From Chryseobacterium pennae (GTDB lineage: Bacteria; Bacteroidota; Bacteroidia; Flavobacteriales; Weeksellaceae): a stretch of DNA of 64,000 bases. The position numbers were made by a program, and so were the translations under genes. The DNA is taken from NCBI RefSeq assembly GCF_003385515.1, contig NZ_QNVT01000016.1:62001-126000 (forward strand), given 5' to 3'. The notes beneath the pieces were generated by a model. That model saw only the letters and a list, made by a program, of their open reading frames with translations. It ran no database searches and was not told the origin of the DNA. The number at the start of each line of letters is the position of its first letter. Position 1 is the stretch's first letter. Positions 35,007-43,697 of the stretch are shown piece by piece.

Positions 35007-38000
35007 TTAATAGGTCATACTGATCCCCAGTGAGATCACCCGTAGTGGGCTGACATAGCCTGCCAGGTTGAATTCGGGATTAATGCCTTTGTAATTGGAT
35101 AGGGTGAGTATGTTCTGACCTTGTAAGAAGATTGTTGTATTAAGTCTTTTATTGGATTCATTAGGTACGCTATAGCTTAGGGATATATTCTTAAGGCGCA
35201 GGGTAAAGGTATCGGATACGGTAGCGTCACTTTCCATAAAAAGGGAATTGGCGGTCAAGGCCTCATGATCATATCCGGCGGAAGGTTTCTGAAACTGGGC
35301 ACCGGGATTCTCAGGAGTCCAGTAATCGAGATAGGCCAGTGATTTATTGCCCATCAGCCCTACATAGCCTTCACTGGCATATATATTGGAAATGTTCTGA
35401 CGGGAGAGCTGGATCAGCATATTAAAAGACCAGTTTTTATACTGCAGGTTATTTTGGATTCCGCCGTACCAATACTGCTTAAGCTCTTTGGTGATTTGTT
35501 TGTCATCGGAGTTGATGACTCCGTCTTTGTTAAAATCTTCAAAGGTATATAGACCTGTCACCGGATCGATCCCGTTATAGCGGTACAGCTTACGCAGGGA
35601 TGTTGACCTGCCGATTTCAAAGTAGTTCTTATAGGAGGAGTTTTCAAGATCGGGAAAGCTCAGCAGGCGGTCCTTGGGAAAGGTGATATTGAAACCTAAA
35701 GACCATTTCCAGTTCTCTGTGTTGAGGAGGCCGGCCTGTACGACCACTTCTGTTCCGGTATTGAGGATGGTGGCATCCATATTCCCCAGCACGGAAGGAA
35801 AGCCGGTGGTGGCGGGAAGTGTAATTCCCAGTAATTGGTTGCCTCCGGTATTTCGGTACCATGCAGCACTTACAAACAGGCGGTCTTTAAATAATGACCA
35901 CTCGAGGGCAGTTTCGAGTTTTCGGGTCACTTCCCATCCGAAATCTTTATTGTAGAGCCTGTTAGGAAGCATTCCGGTATAACCGTTATAAGTACCGCCG
36001 GTGGAAGAATAGGTATCAAAGAATTGGTAATCCCCGATCTGATCGTTTCCGGTCACTCCATAACTTGCTCTTAATTTCCCCAGCGTTAGCCAGCTTCTGT
36101 CTTTCAGGAAGTTTTCTTTGGAAAAAAGCCAGGCCACCCCTACGGCTCCGAAATTGGCAAAGCGCCTGTCGGGTCCAAAGCGGCTGGACCCATCCCTTCT
36201 TCCGGAAAGGTTGATAAAATAACGGTCTTTGAGTCCGTAATTCAGCCGGGCATAGACGGCCTGATACCTATAGGTGAACTGATAGGCATTTTCAACGGTA
36301 ACGCTGGCTGCGGAAGAGAGGTTATAGATCAGTTCATCGGAGGGAAAATTCCTGCCCATGAGGGTCAGGTTTTCAGACCTTTGGTCCTGAAAGGTAGCGC
36401 CAACCAGAGCGGTCCAGTGGTGGGCACCTGTCTTTTTATCGTAGTTAAGCTGAGGCTCCACGATCCAGCTTTTATTGAGCATGGAGGCTTTTCGAAGGAC
36501 AGAACGCTCACTGCCGATGTGATAGGCAGGATCATAGTAGGTCTTGGGATAGATCTGCTGCTCTTTGGTTTCGTTATGGACATAGCCTGTATTAAGGTTG
36601 ATGCTGAGCCCTGAGCCCAGTTTATAGTTTAAAACGACATTGGCACTGAGGTTTTCATTTTTTGAGGTATAGGTCCTGGTGGCAGCAGCCATGGGATTTT
36701 GGAAGGTGCTGTTTTCCCAATTCAGAACACCATCTCTATACAGGTCGGGAGCATTGGGGCTCAGTGAGGCATAGACCTGGTTAAAGTCGCGTGGCGGAAG
36801 TACGTTATCCTGCGTGGCATAATAAGCGGTGAAGGTCAGTTTAAATTTACGGTCGGTACTGGTGTGCTCCATATTGGCATTGAAGCCGTTTTTCTTATAA
36901 CGGTAGTCCCCGGGAAAAACGGTGGTTTCTTCATTATGGGAACCTGCCAGTGAAAAGCTGGTATGCTCTCCGCCTCCGGATACACCGAGCTGAACATTGG
37001 AATACTCTGCTCTGTTTCCGACAAAGTATTTCTGCCAGTTGGTGGATGTATTAGGATCCCAGATCCCATTGATATCATATTCGTAAGAGGGATAGTCTGA
37101 GATCCCGTCATTGCTGAAGGCAAGTTTTCTCATCCTGATATACTCCTCTGCGGACATCATTTTGGGAAGGTGGGCAAACTGCCCGATTCCCCAGGAACTA
37201 CTCAGCTTAGCGGTGGTTTTGCCTTTACTTCCTTTCTTGGTGGTAACCAGGATGACTCCATTAGCACCTCTTGATCCATAAATGGAGGTTGCATCAGCAT
37301 CTTTCAAGACTTCAATGGAGGCAATATCGTCGGGATTGATGAAATTAAGGGGATTGGTATCGCCATAGGGAAGAACGCCATCAGAAAGTCCTGATTTGTA
37401 TTCATTCAGGGAGGGAACGGGAACACCATCGATCACATACAATGGGCTGTTGCCGTCAAGCCCCGTGGTCTGGTAGGTCCGTAAGCTGTTCCTGCCCCGG
37501 ATCCTGACATCAAACCCGCCACCTGGTGTTCCTGTATTCTGAACAATATCCACTCCTGCCATTCTGCCTGCAATAGCCGACAGCACATTATTTACAGGCT
37601 GGTTTTTGATGTCTTTGGCAGTGACCCTGGCAATACTCCCGGTACTCTCCCGCTCTTTGACTTTATAATAGCCGGCATTGAGCACTACTTCACCAACACT
37701 GGTGGTTTTACCAGCTAAAGACAAGGAGACATTAAGAATTGATTTTTCTTTAACGGAAATCCTCTGCTCCTCATAGTCCGGACGACGGAAAATGAGAACT
37801 GGATTGTCTCCCGTGGTTTGAAGCTGATAATGGCCGTTTGTCGTCGTAGTGATAGTTTGATCACTACCCTCCTGTGAGACTAAGACCCCTTTAAGAGGCT
37901 TCTCTCCGTATGTTACCCTGCCCGAGAGGGTTCTGGTTTGCGCATGTGTATAAGAACACACCACACTCAGCATAAAGGCAGAACAAATGCCTCCTATGCC

Positions 38001-38018
38001 GGTATAGGATTTTTTCAT
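35007..38018 (-). CDS. susC: SusC/RagA-family TonB-linked outer membrane protein
   Basis: 1003 residues: signal peptide (1-26), CarboxypepD regulatory-like domain (about 29-110), TonB plug (about 125-260; GRMAGVDIVQNTGTPGGGF and DADATSIYGSRGANGVILVTTKK), then a 22-strand beta-barrel to the C-terminal Tyr. It is the TonB-dependent importer partner of the SusD lipoprotein downstream. Pairing with an S9 peptidase suggests a peptide or glycopeptide ligand. The gene is GC-rich compared with neighbouring regions. Its leader carries several hairpins. Confidence 0.95.
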   Translation of the reverse strand: MKKSYTGIGGICSAFMLSVVCSYTHAQTRTLSGRVTYGEKPLKGVLVSQEGSDQTITTTTNGHYQLQTTGDNPVLIFRRPDYEEQRISVKEKSILNVSLSLAGKTTSVGEVVLNAGYYKVKERESTGSIARVTAKDIKNQPVNNVLSAIAGRMAGVDIVQNTGTPGGGFDVRIRGRNSLRTYQTTGLDGNSPLYVIDGVPVPSLNEYKSGLSDGVLPYGDTNPLNFINPDDIASIEVLKDADATSIYGSRGANGVILVTTKKGSKGKTTAKLSSSWGIGQFAHLPKMMSAEEYIRMRKLAFSNDGISDYPSYEYDINGIWDPNTSTNWQKYFVGNRAEYSNVQLGVSGGGEHTSFSLAGSHNEETTVFPGDYRYKKNGFNANMEHTSTDRKFKLTFTAYYATQDNVLPPRDFNQVYASLSPNAPDLYRDGVLNWENSTFQNPMAAATRTYTSKNENLSANVVLNYKLGSGLSINLNTGYVHNETKEQQIYPKTYYDPAYHIGSERSVLRKASMLNKSWIVEPQLNYDKKTGAHHWTALVGATFQDQRSENLTLMGRNFPSDELIYNLSSAASVTVENAYQFTYRYQAVYARLNYGLKDRYFINLSGRRDGSSRFGPDRRFANFGAVGVAWLFSKENFLKDRSWLTLGKLRASYGVTGNDQIGDYQFFDTYSSTGGTYNGYTGMLPNRLYNKDFGWEVTRKLETALEWSLFKDRLFVSAAWYRNTGGNQLLGITLPATTGFPSVLGNMDATILNTGTEVVVQAGLLNTENWKWSLGFNITFPKDRLLSFPDLENSSYKNYFEIGRSTSLRKLYRYNGIDPVTGLYTFEDFNKDGVINSDDKQITKELKQYWYGGIQNNLQYKNWSFNMLIQLSRQNISNIYASEGYVGLMGNKSLAYLDYWTPENPGAQFQKPSAGYDHEALTANSLFMESDATVSDTFTLRLKNISLSYSVPNESNKRLNTTIFLQGQNILTLSNYKGINPEFNLAGYVSPLRVISLGISMTY

Positions 38019-38052
38019 AACTTTGAAAAGGTTTAATTCGTTAAACTTCTTT

Positions 38053-38091
38053 GCTCTTTCCCTCCTAAGCAGTCAACTTATGGGAAGGAGC
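38053..38091. promoter_or_regulatory. Leader hairpin just upstream of susC
   Basis: GCTCTTTCCC (38053-38062) pairs with GGGAAGGAGC (38082-38091) with one wobble. On the plus strand it is followed by TTTTTT, so it could terminate antisense or plus-strand transcripts; on the minus strand it lies 35 bp before the susC start. The relevant strand is uncertain. Confidence 0.45.
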
Positions 38092-38197
38092 TTTTTTATG
38101 GAATAAAATGGAGTGGGTATGTTCTAGGAGGAGTCGTAATAAAGGTTTAATGATTTCATGATGTCGGTTTTATAGTTAATTTGTGTTTTGTAAAAAT

Positions 38198-38238
38198 CCC
38201 GGATGCCCTCTAAGCGTCGGTACTTAGAAGGCACCGGG
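38198..38238 (-). terminator. Strong hairpin with T-tract in the susC leader
   Basis: CCCGG (38198-38202), a bulged A and TGCCCTCTAAG (38204-38214) pair with CTTAGAAGGCA (38223-38233) and CCGGG (38234-38238). On the minus strand the stem is followed by GATTTTTAC, as in an intrinsic terminator. It sits 180 bp before susC, so it may end a small RNA or attenuate susC. Confidence 0.6.
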
Positions 38239-38364
38239 AAAATTAACATGAATGTAAAAAGGCTATCCCTAAAAGCATTTCTGCCGCAATGGCTGCGCAA
38301 CCAATGTACCGTGTCGTGCGTACTTTATATTTTGGAAGATTTAGCTTAGAATGTTGAGAATACC

Positions 38365-38540
38365 GAAAATAAAACGGCGTGGGAACTCTACATTATCTGA
38401 CTTGAGGCACTGGTATACCCATCCCAAGATAAGAGAGACCCACGCCTAGGTCGTGAGCCGCTTACTTATCATCTCAGGGATCTAAAAATTACCAGTTTTC
38501 AAGCCGAGACTCTAAGCAATAGCTTCTATTTTTCGTTGAA
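38365..38540 (-). ncRNA. Candidate structured RNA upstream of susC
   Basis: A 71 nt long imperfect hairpin is formed by GGCGTGGG (38376-38383) with CCCACGCC (38439-38446), plus inner CTCT/AGAG and TTATCT/AGATAA pairs; the loop holds a GGTATACC palindrome. On the minus strand the hairpin is followed by GTTTTATTTT. A Bacteroidetes-type promoter lies upstream at 38547-38584. It could be a small RNA or the aptamer part of a leader that ends in the 38198-38238 hairpin. The strand is inferred from promoter and T-tract. Confidence 0.45.
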
Positions 38541-38546
38541 GTATCG

Positions 38547-38584
38547 CAAAATTACATTTTTCTAATGTAATATTTAACAAATAT
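38547..38584 (-). promoter_or_regulatory. Bacteroidetes-type promoter for the susC leader RNA
   Basis: On the minus strand TTTG is followed 23 bases later by TAATTTTG, which matches the -33 TTTG and -7 TAnnTTTG elements known for Bacteroidetes. Transcription would start near 38540 and run toward susC. Confidence 0.5.
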
Positions 38585-38655
38585 AGTAAAATTTACAATA
38601 CATCCAAATATGGATGTGTGTAAATAACTGAAATTATTTTAATTGCTTAAAAGAA

Positions 38656-39090
38656 ATGATAATGTCTGAAGGCAAGATAGTAGAATTAATTATATCAGAA
38701 ATAGATCTTTTCATAATTGATCGGGTTCGAGAATTAAGAGGTCGTATGTACCCATACATATCACAAGTTGAACTTTCTCAAAGAATGGGTTTTGCTGATG
38801 GATATGTGGGAAAAGTTGAAAATTTCAGTTCTAATGCAAGATACAATATACGAAAATTACATTTATTAGCATTTGCACTCGATAAAAGTTCTTATGAGGA
38901 TTTTTTACCAGACACAATATTAAGTACAGATTTACTCTACCTGAAAATAGAAGTAAATAGACAAAAAAATGATAAAGTTCAATTTGACAAAGAAAATAAT
39001 ATCATTAAGAATTATAAAATTTTAGATAAGCGTCCTTTAAATGAAGTTGAAATCAAAGCTTATAATAATAGAAGAAAAAAGACTCTCTAG
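38656..39090 (+). CDS. Xre-like helix-turn-helix protein
   Basis: 144 residues. The Xre/Cro-type HTH is at about 30-75: ISQVELSQRMGFADGYVGKVE, then a short C-terminal charged region. The sequence is AT-rich and lies in an eroded, mobile-looking stretch with a MITE-like element. It could be a phage- or ICE-derived regulator; no neighbour target is clear. Confidence 0.75.
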   Translation: MIMSEGKIVELIISEIDLFIIDRVRELRGRMYPYISQVELSQRMGFADGYVGKVENFSSNARYNIRKLHLLAFALDKSSYEDFLPDTILSTDLLYLKIEVNRQKNDKVQFDKENNIIKNYKILDKRPLNEVEIKAYNNRRKKTL

Positions 39091-39171
39091 TAAAAAACTT
39101 CTATCTTTATAATAAGTTTTTAAAGTATACAAATTCCCATAGCTTTGATTACTCAAAAATATAATACTCTT

Positions 39172-39368
39172 ACCTGTTGTGCATTTAGAGGGTTAATTGT
39201 AAATCATTGATTTTCAATAATATTTTTAAAATCCTTTTAGGTATTATTTTTAGATTTAATATCTATTTTTAGGACAACAACAACTTTCAATAAAAAAGTA
39301 CGATTTGCTAAATTCAACGCACATTGATTATCAGACGATTGAGTGAATTTCCTAAATGCACAACAGGT
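39172..39368. mobile_element. MITE-like element with 17 bp inverted ends
   Basis: ACCTGTTGTGCATTTAG at the left (39172-39188) and its exact reverse complement CTAAATGCACAACAGGT at the right (39352-39368). The 163 bp between them is AT-rich with no coding frame. Perfect terminal inverted repeats around a non-coding core of this size fit a miniature transposable element or the two ends of a deleted insertion sequence. No clear target-site duplication was found. Confidence 0.55.
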
Positions 39369-39720
39369 TATTCTAAGAACAATATACAATTTCAATCCTT
39401 AAAATTCATTAAGTATAATCGTTTTTAAAATAAACACTTTCTTAAATTTAATACTTCGCAAAAAAGTACGAGAACAGAAATTTTATATAATTTAAATAAT
39501 TGATAATCAATGGTTTATGAATTTTTGAATTAATTCATATCTGATTGACTATCAGTGTATTAAAATATTTTAGCGAAGTAGTGAAAATTAAAAAAATATA
39601 TTTATTTGGTTTTTGAGGGAAGATTACATTTTGAATTCTGGCAAGAACATCGAACAGAATAAATTATTCAAAATAAAAAACTTTTCATAATAAGAAGTTT
39701 AATCAAAAGCATTGTATAAC
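39369..39720. other. AT-rich spacer, no gene
   Basis: About 350 bp of strongly AT-rich sequence between the MITE-like element and the decayed receptor gene. No coding frame or motif was recognised. Confidence 0.4.
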
Positions 39721-40300
39721 CTATATTGAACTCCAAAAATAAATTATTCTCTTTTGAAAGTAATTATATCCTTGTGCACTATAATCAGTGTTATAAAAAA
39801 CACTTGATTGGTTTGACTGCATTATTGATCGTGAAAAATCTTCTTTGTCCTCCTTCAGATGTGCCGGAATAGTTGTACACTTTGTTAATTGCACTATAAC
39901 TTTCATCAATAAAGTAATTGAAGGAATTTATTGAAAAACTTTCTGAAATATTTGATCTGAGATTTATTCCGAAATCATGAGTATGAAAATCTATCAAATT
40001 AGGCAAGCTTTTTCTATTAAGAGACAGCAAAGCGTCTGAAAATTGATAATTACCATAAGCTTGAATAAATGTTTTTTACCTAACGATTTATTAATCATTA
40101 ATCCCAAATTAGTCAAAGCAGCTGAAATTTGAATATTTTGAAAGTTAAAAGTTTTATTGGTTTCTATTTCTACAATCCCTGCACTTGAATTTGAATATGT
40201 AAGTGGTGGATTCGAAGCATATACATATTGTTTATCTATTATTTCAGTATTCAGAAGGGAAAAATTAGACAGTTGACCAATTATTATTTGTAATTGACGA
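39721..40300 (-). pseudogene. Frameshifted TonB-dependent receptor remnant
   Basis: Three minus-strand frames join to a receptor-like sequence. One frame reads TYSNSSAGIVEIETNKTFNF and then ISAALTNLGLMINKSLG, like a plug-domain end. After a slip at a run of A near 40072 the next frame gives NYQFSDALLSLNRKSLPNL and later GTSEGGQRRFFTINNA; a second slip near 39815 gives NQSSVFYNTDYSAQGYNYFQ. No start, signal peptide or barrel end is present, so it is a truncated pseudogene. Confidence 0.6.
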
Positions 40301-40425
40301 GTAATTTATGTTCCTAAATTTGATGTTAAAGAGAAAAGTCTTATTTTTGTTTTTGATCAACAATTTTCACAAAAAACAAAGACACAATTATTATATTTTA
40401 AAATAGAAAATTAAATAATATAGGT

Positions 40426-40758
40426 ATGAAAAAAATATCATTAATTCTAATAGGTATTCTATTAATAAGCTTATCATTCACCACAAAAGAAAAATATTCA
40501 ATTTGGGGGCGTTTAGTAGACCACAATTACAATCCAATCGAAAAATTTAAGATTGAAATATATCAAGATAACAATCAGGAAATTATTCAAAAGTTAAGTA
40601 TTATAAACGAAAATGGAGAGTTTTTGTTGAAAGATCTACCTCCTAGCACTTATGAAATTAGAATTACTGTAGAAAAGTACACAAGATATTCTACTGTAAA
40701 AAAGATAGTTAACAAAAATATTTCTGTAGGTGAAATCGCTTTACAAAATTCTTGGTAA
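40426..40758 (+). CDS. Stand-alone carboxypeptidase-regulatory-like (transthyretin-like) secreted protein
   Basis: 110 residues: signal peptide (1-20), then one CarboxypepD_reg-like beta-sandwich: YSIWGRLVDHNYNPIEKFKI, then NENGEFLLKDLPPSTYEIRITVEKYT. The domain is the one normally found at the N-terminus of TonB-dependent receptors, including the receptor at 44672-47053, but here it is alone. It may be a free-standing envelope protein or a fragment left by decay of a receptor gene. Confidence 0.7.
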   Translation: MKKISLILIGILLISLSFTTKEKYSIWGRLVDHNYNPIEKFKIEIYQDNNQEIIQKLSIINENGEFLLKDLPPSTYEIRITVEKYTRYSTVKKIVNKNISVGEIALQNSW

Positions 40759-41200
40759 AAACTAATTTATATAGATTATTAGACATCAATCTTTACATAT
40801 TGGAAGAGAAAAATGATGAAGAATTAATGGTATAAAAATACGGTGGTTTAATACTCTTTCTAATTTAGATATAATAAACCATTATATAATGAACTATAAA
40901 AAGCTTAACGCTGTATAAAAAAGAAGGAAAAAAAATATCTAATCTAGTTCATTATTGGATTAGATATACGAATATCAAAGCATGGCAGAATTTATACATG
41001 CAAAGTAAAACTCAATGATTCAGTGTGAGAATTTTAACATCGTTAAAACTCAATTGCAAAAAGAGGATTTAGATTAGATTAACCAAAATCTTAGACGACT
41101 TATATTCTTGAAATTTATTATATTCACTACGAAACAATATTCAATACTTGATTTTCGCATACTACCACTTACATTACATCATTAATTATATTCTTCAATT
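40759..41200. other. Intergenic region, nothing recognised
   Basis: About 440 bp of AT-rich sequence upstream of the alpha/beta hydrolase gene. The promoter of that gene should lie here. No coding frame, repeat or RNA signal was recognised. Confidence 0.4.
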
Positions 41201-43075
41201 ATGAGATTAAATCATTTTTTTTGCTCCTTTTTCTTATTATTATCATTCTGTTGTTATGCTCAAAATATTAATCTCAATCTAGAACCTTATGATACTTTTT
41301 TTCCAGATTGGAAAGAAGTAAATAATAAAAGTATCAAGTACTATTTCTTTAACGTTCCAGAAAATTGGGAGAACCCCAAGAAAAAAATAAAATTAGCAGT
41401 TGCCAATATTTCATCATTAAAAAAATCAAATGAAAATATAGTTTTTATTTCAGGGGGGCCAGGAGGCTGGTCTATTGGTGCTATAAAAAAATGGCTTAAC
41501 CATCCTTTAAGGGAAAAAGCTAATATTATTTTGGTTGATTTGAGAGGCACGGGTTTCTCCCAGCCCAGTCTTTGCCCAGACATTGGTCAAAAAATGCTAA
41601 ACGTTTTCAGCCAAGATATATATGGGAATAAAGAGCTAAACTCTATTATAGATATTTCTAAAGAATGTAAGGAAGATCTTGAGAGACGAAAAATAGACCC
41701 CACTCAATACAACAGTTTTAATATTGCTCAGGATATACACGCACTGAAAATTGTTTTAAAAATTAATACATGGCATGTATACGGTATATCTTATGGAACA
41801 CATATTGCACAGCTATATTCGAAGACATATACGGGTGACGTTAAAAGTTTAATTCTAGACTCTCCTATCTCAGATATATCTGAATACTATAGTAAAAATA
41901 CGTCCAATTATGTACATAGTTTAAATCTTTTATTCAAAGAGTCTAAAAGTAAATTCCCCGATCTTGAAAAAAAATATCATTCCGTAATTGATAAACTGAA
42001 TAAAAAAGGCTTCTCGGTAAACGTTAATAAAAAAATTATTCCTGAGGGACATTTTATATATAATGCAGATGACTTTAAAATTATCATCCAGCAATCTCTC
42101 TATAATAAACAGCTGATAGAGGTTATTCCATTAATAATAAATGCATTTGATAAAGAGGATGAGAATGTATTGTCTGATCTTGTGGAAGCCTTCTCCGATT
42201 CGTTAAAAAGAGACTTCGGAACATATTACTGTGTAACGTGTAGTGATGTATATAATAATCAGAGTATCTCTCTTTTTGATGAAAATTCCAAACACTATAA
42301 TAAAAACGGAGAGCTTTTGTTCTATCGTTCGGATTTATTTGTCTGCCAAAACTGGGGACTTGCTAAAAATCCTACAAAGGATGACGACAGTCAACAAAAC
42401 AACAGTATATATAAAACCTTGATTTTTGCCGGAAAATATGACCCCATTACACCTTTATCCAACGGGGAGCAGCTGGCAAAGCAATTAAAGAACAGTTATC
42501 TTGTAAAAATGCCTTATGGACATGGTACTAGCTTTTCTAAGGAAGGGACACAGATGCTGGCTCGTTTCATCAGTGGCTCGGATCTAGAAGCCGAAAAAAA
42601 AGCTCCTGAAGTTCAGTTTGTTGATAGCAATATATTCTATAATAAAGGCATATCCAAATTGGCGAAAAGCTTTAATAAACCTGACTGGTTGTTTTTATCC
42701 GCTCTGATTATTGCCTTATTAATGATCATAAGTTCTGTATTTATTTTCATCAATAAGTGTAAAGCTGCAAATAACCGCAGACTATCTTCTTTTATTTTAT
42801 TTAATTCCTTATTGGCTATTGTTCTGTTTTCCTATTTAAGCTGGGGAATTGTTCAAACTTCTAATCAGAATATTTATATCCTGTTATTTGGCCTTATCAA
42901 GAAGTTTGAATTTGTCCTTTACATCACCTATTTATACATTGGAAGTACAATAGTCAGCTTTGTCTGGGTTCTCATTAAAAGAAACACTATCAAGAATATT
43001 GAGTTGATTTATGGCTTGATTTTTTCATATGTCCTATTGATTATATACTTAGGGTATTGGGGCATTATTTTATAA
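41201..43075 (+). CDS. Alpha/beta hydrolase (S33 proline iminopeptidase / TAP-like) with C-terminal membrane domain
   Basis: 624 residues: signal peptide (1-20), alpha/beta hydrolase core with an oxyanion-type GGPGG (85-89), nucleophile motif GISYG (195-199, Ser197), Asp in AGKYDPITP (about 414) and His in YGHGTS (about 441). After about residue 497 there are four membrane segments. The core resembles tripeptidyl aminopeptidase-like and proline iminopeptidase enzymes. Its end overlaps the convergent PPTase gene by 6 bp. It may process or degrade a peptide; a link to the cluster product (self-protection or maturation) is only suggested by proximity. Confidence 0.8.
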   Translation: MRLNHFFCSFFLLLSFCCYAQNINLNLEPYDTFFPDWKEVNNKSIKYYFFNVPENWENPKKKIKLAVANISSLKKSNENIVFISGGPGGWSIGAIKKWLNHPLREKANIILVDLRGTGFSQPSLCPDIGQKMLNVFSQDIYGNKELNSIIDISKECKEDLERRKIDPTQYNSFNIAQDIHALKIVLKINTWHVYGISYGTHIAQLYSKTYTGDVKSLILDSPISDISEYYSKNTSNYVHSLNLLFKESKSKFPDLEKKYHSVIDKLNKKGFSVNVNKKIIPEGHFIYNADDFKIIIQQSLYNKQLIEVIPLIINAFDKEDENVLSDLVEAFSDSLKRDFGTYYCVTCSDVYNNQSISLFDENSKHYNKNGELLFYRSDLFVCQNWGLAKNPTKDDDSQQNNSIYKTLIFAGKYDPITPLSNGEQLAKQLKNSYLVKMPYGHGTSFSKEGTQMLARFISGSDLEAEKKAPEVQFVDSNIFYNKGISKLAKSFNKPDWLFLSALIIALLMIISSVFIFINKCKAANNRRLSSFILFNSLLAIVLFSYLSWGIVQTSNQNIYILLFGLIKKFEFVLYITYLYIGSTIVSFVWVLIKRNTIKNIELIYGLIFSYVLLIIYLGYWGIIL

Positions 43076-43690
43076 TGAATATTCAATCTGCTGGATTTTT
43101 ACTTGAGTATCATTGAAATTTTCTTTTGATGCCATGTTGCATACATAGTCTTCATCAATAAAAATCTTTTTAAAAAACAATAAATCATTTTCAATTATTG
43201 TATGTGTTCCTTTTATGATCTCAAAAGACTTTAGTGGAATCGATAATCCTTTCCCCACATATTTTATAGCCGATTCCTTCTGAGTCCAATATTCATAAAA
43301 AGCTTCTATTTTGTGGGGTACAGAATGAACACTATCCCATTCTTTCTGTGTCATTTGAGTCTTAAAGTCTTCTATCTGGATGTCTTCCTTTTTTTCTATA
43401 TCTATTCCTAATTGAACATTACCATAAGCAATTAAAACAACATTTCTCGAATGAGATATATTAAAGAAAAATTCTCCTGGAATTGAAGGTTTTCCATATT
43501 CATTGAATTGAATATCCCTAAGCCTGTCAAAATCTCCGTCCAAAACAGCAGAAGTCAATAGACATTTCCCTAATAAACTTGCCTGAGCGTCTTGCCACTT
43601 GCGATACTTTAATATTTTTTTCCGAAACGGAATCGGCATTTTTGACATGTAAAAATCAAACAATTTTTCCTGAAAAAATTCCGTTACCAT
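43070..43690 (-). CDS. 4'-phosphopantetheinyl transferase (Sfp type)
   Basis: 206 residues from the ATG at 43690; an upstream GTG at 43729 overlaps the neighbouring gene. The motifs are NISHS (about 77-81), GIDIE (about 95-99, Mg-binding) and WTQKESAIKYVGKG (about 135-148), the signature of Sfp-type enzymes. It would transfer phosphopantetheine from CoA to the Ser of the NRPS carrier domains encoded upstream. It is the last gene of the minus-strand cluster. Confidence 0.92.
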   Translation of the reverse strand: MVTEFFQEKLFDFYMSKMPIPFRKKILKYRKWQDAQASLLGKCLLTSAVLDGDFDRLRDIQFNEYGKPSIPGEFFFNISHSRNVVLIAYGNVQLGIDIEKKEDIQIEDFKTQMTQKEWDSVHSVPHKIEAFYEYWTQKESAIKYVGKGLSIPLKSFEIIKGTHTIIENDLLFFKKIFIDEDYVCNMASKENFNDTQVKIQQIEYSL

Positions 43691-43697
43691 GGTATAA

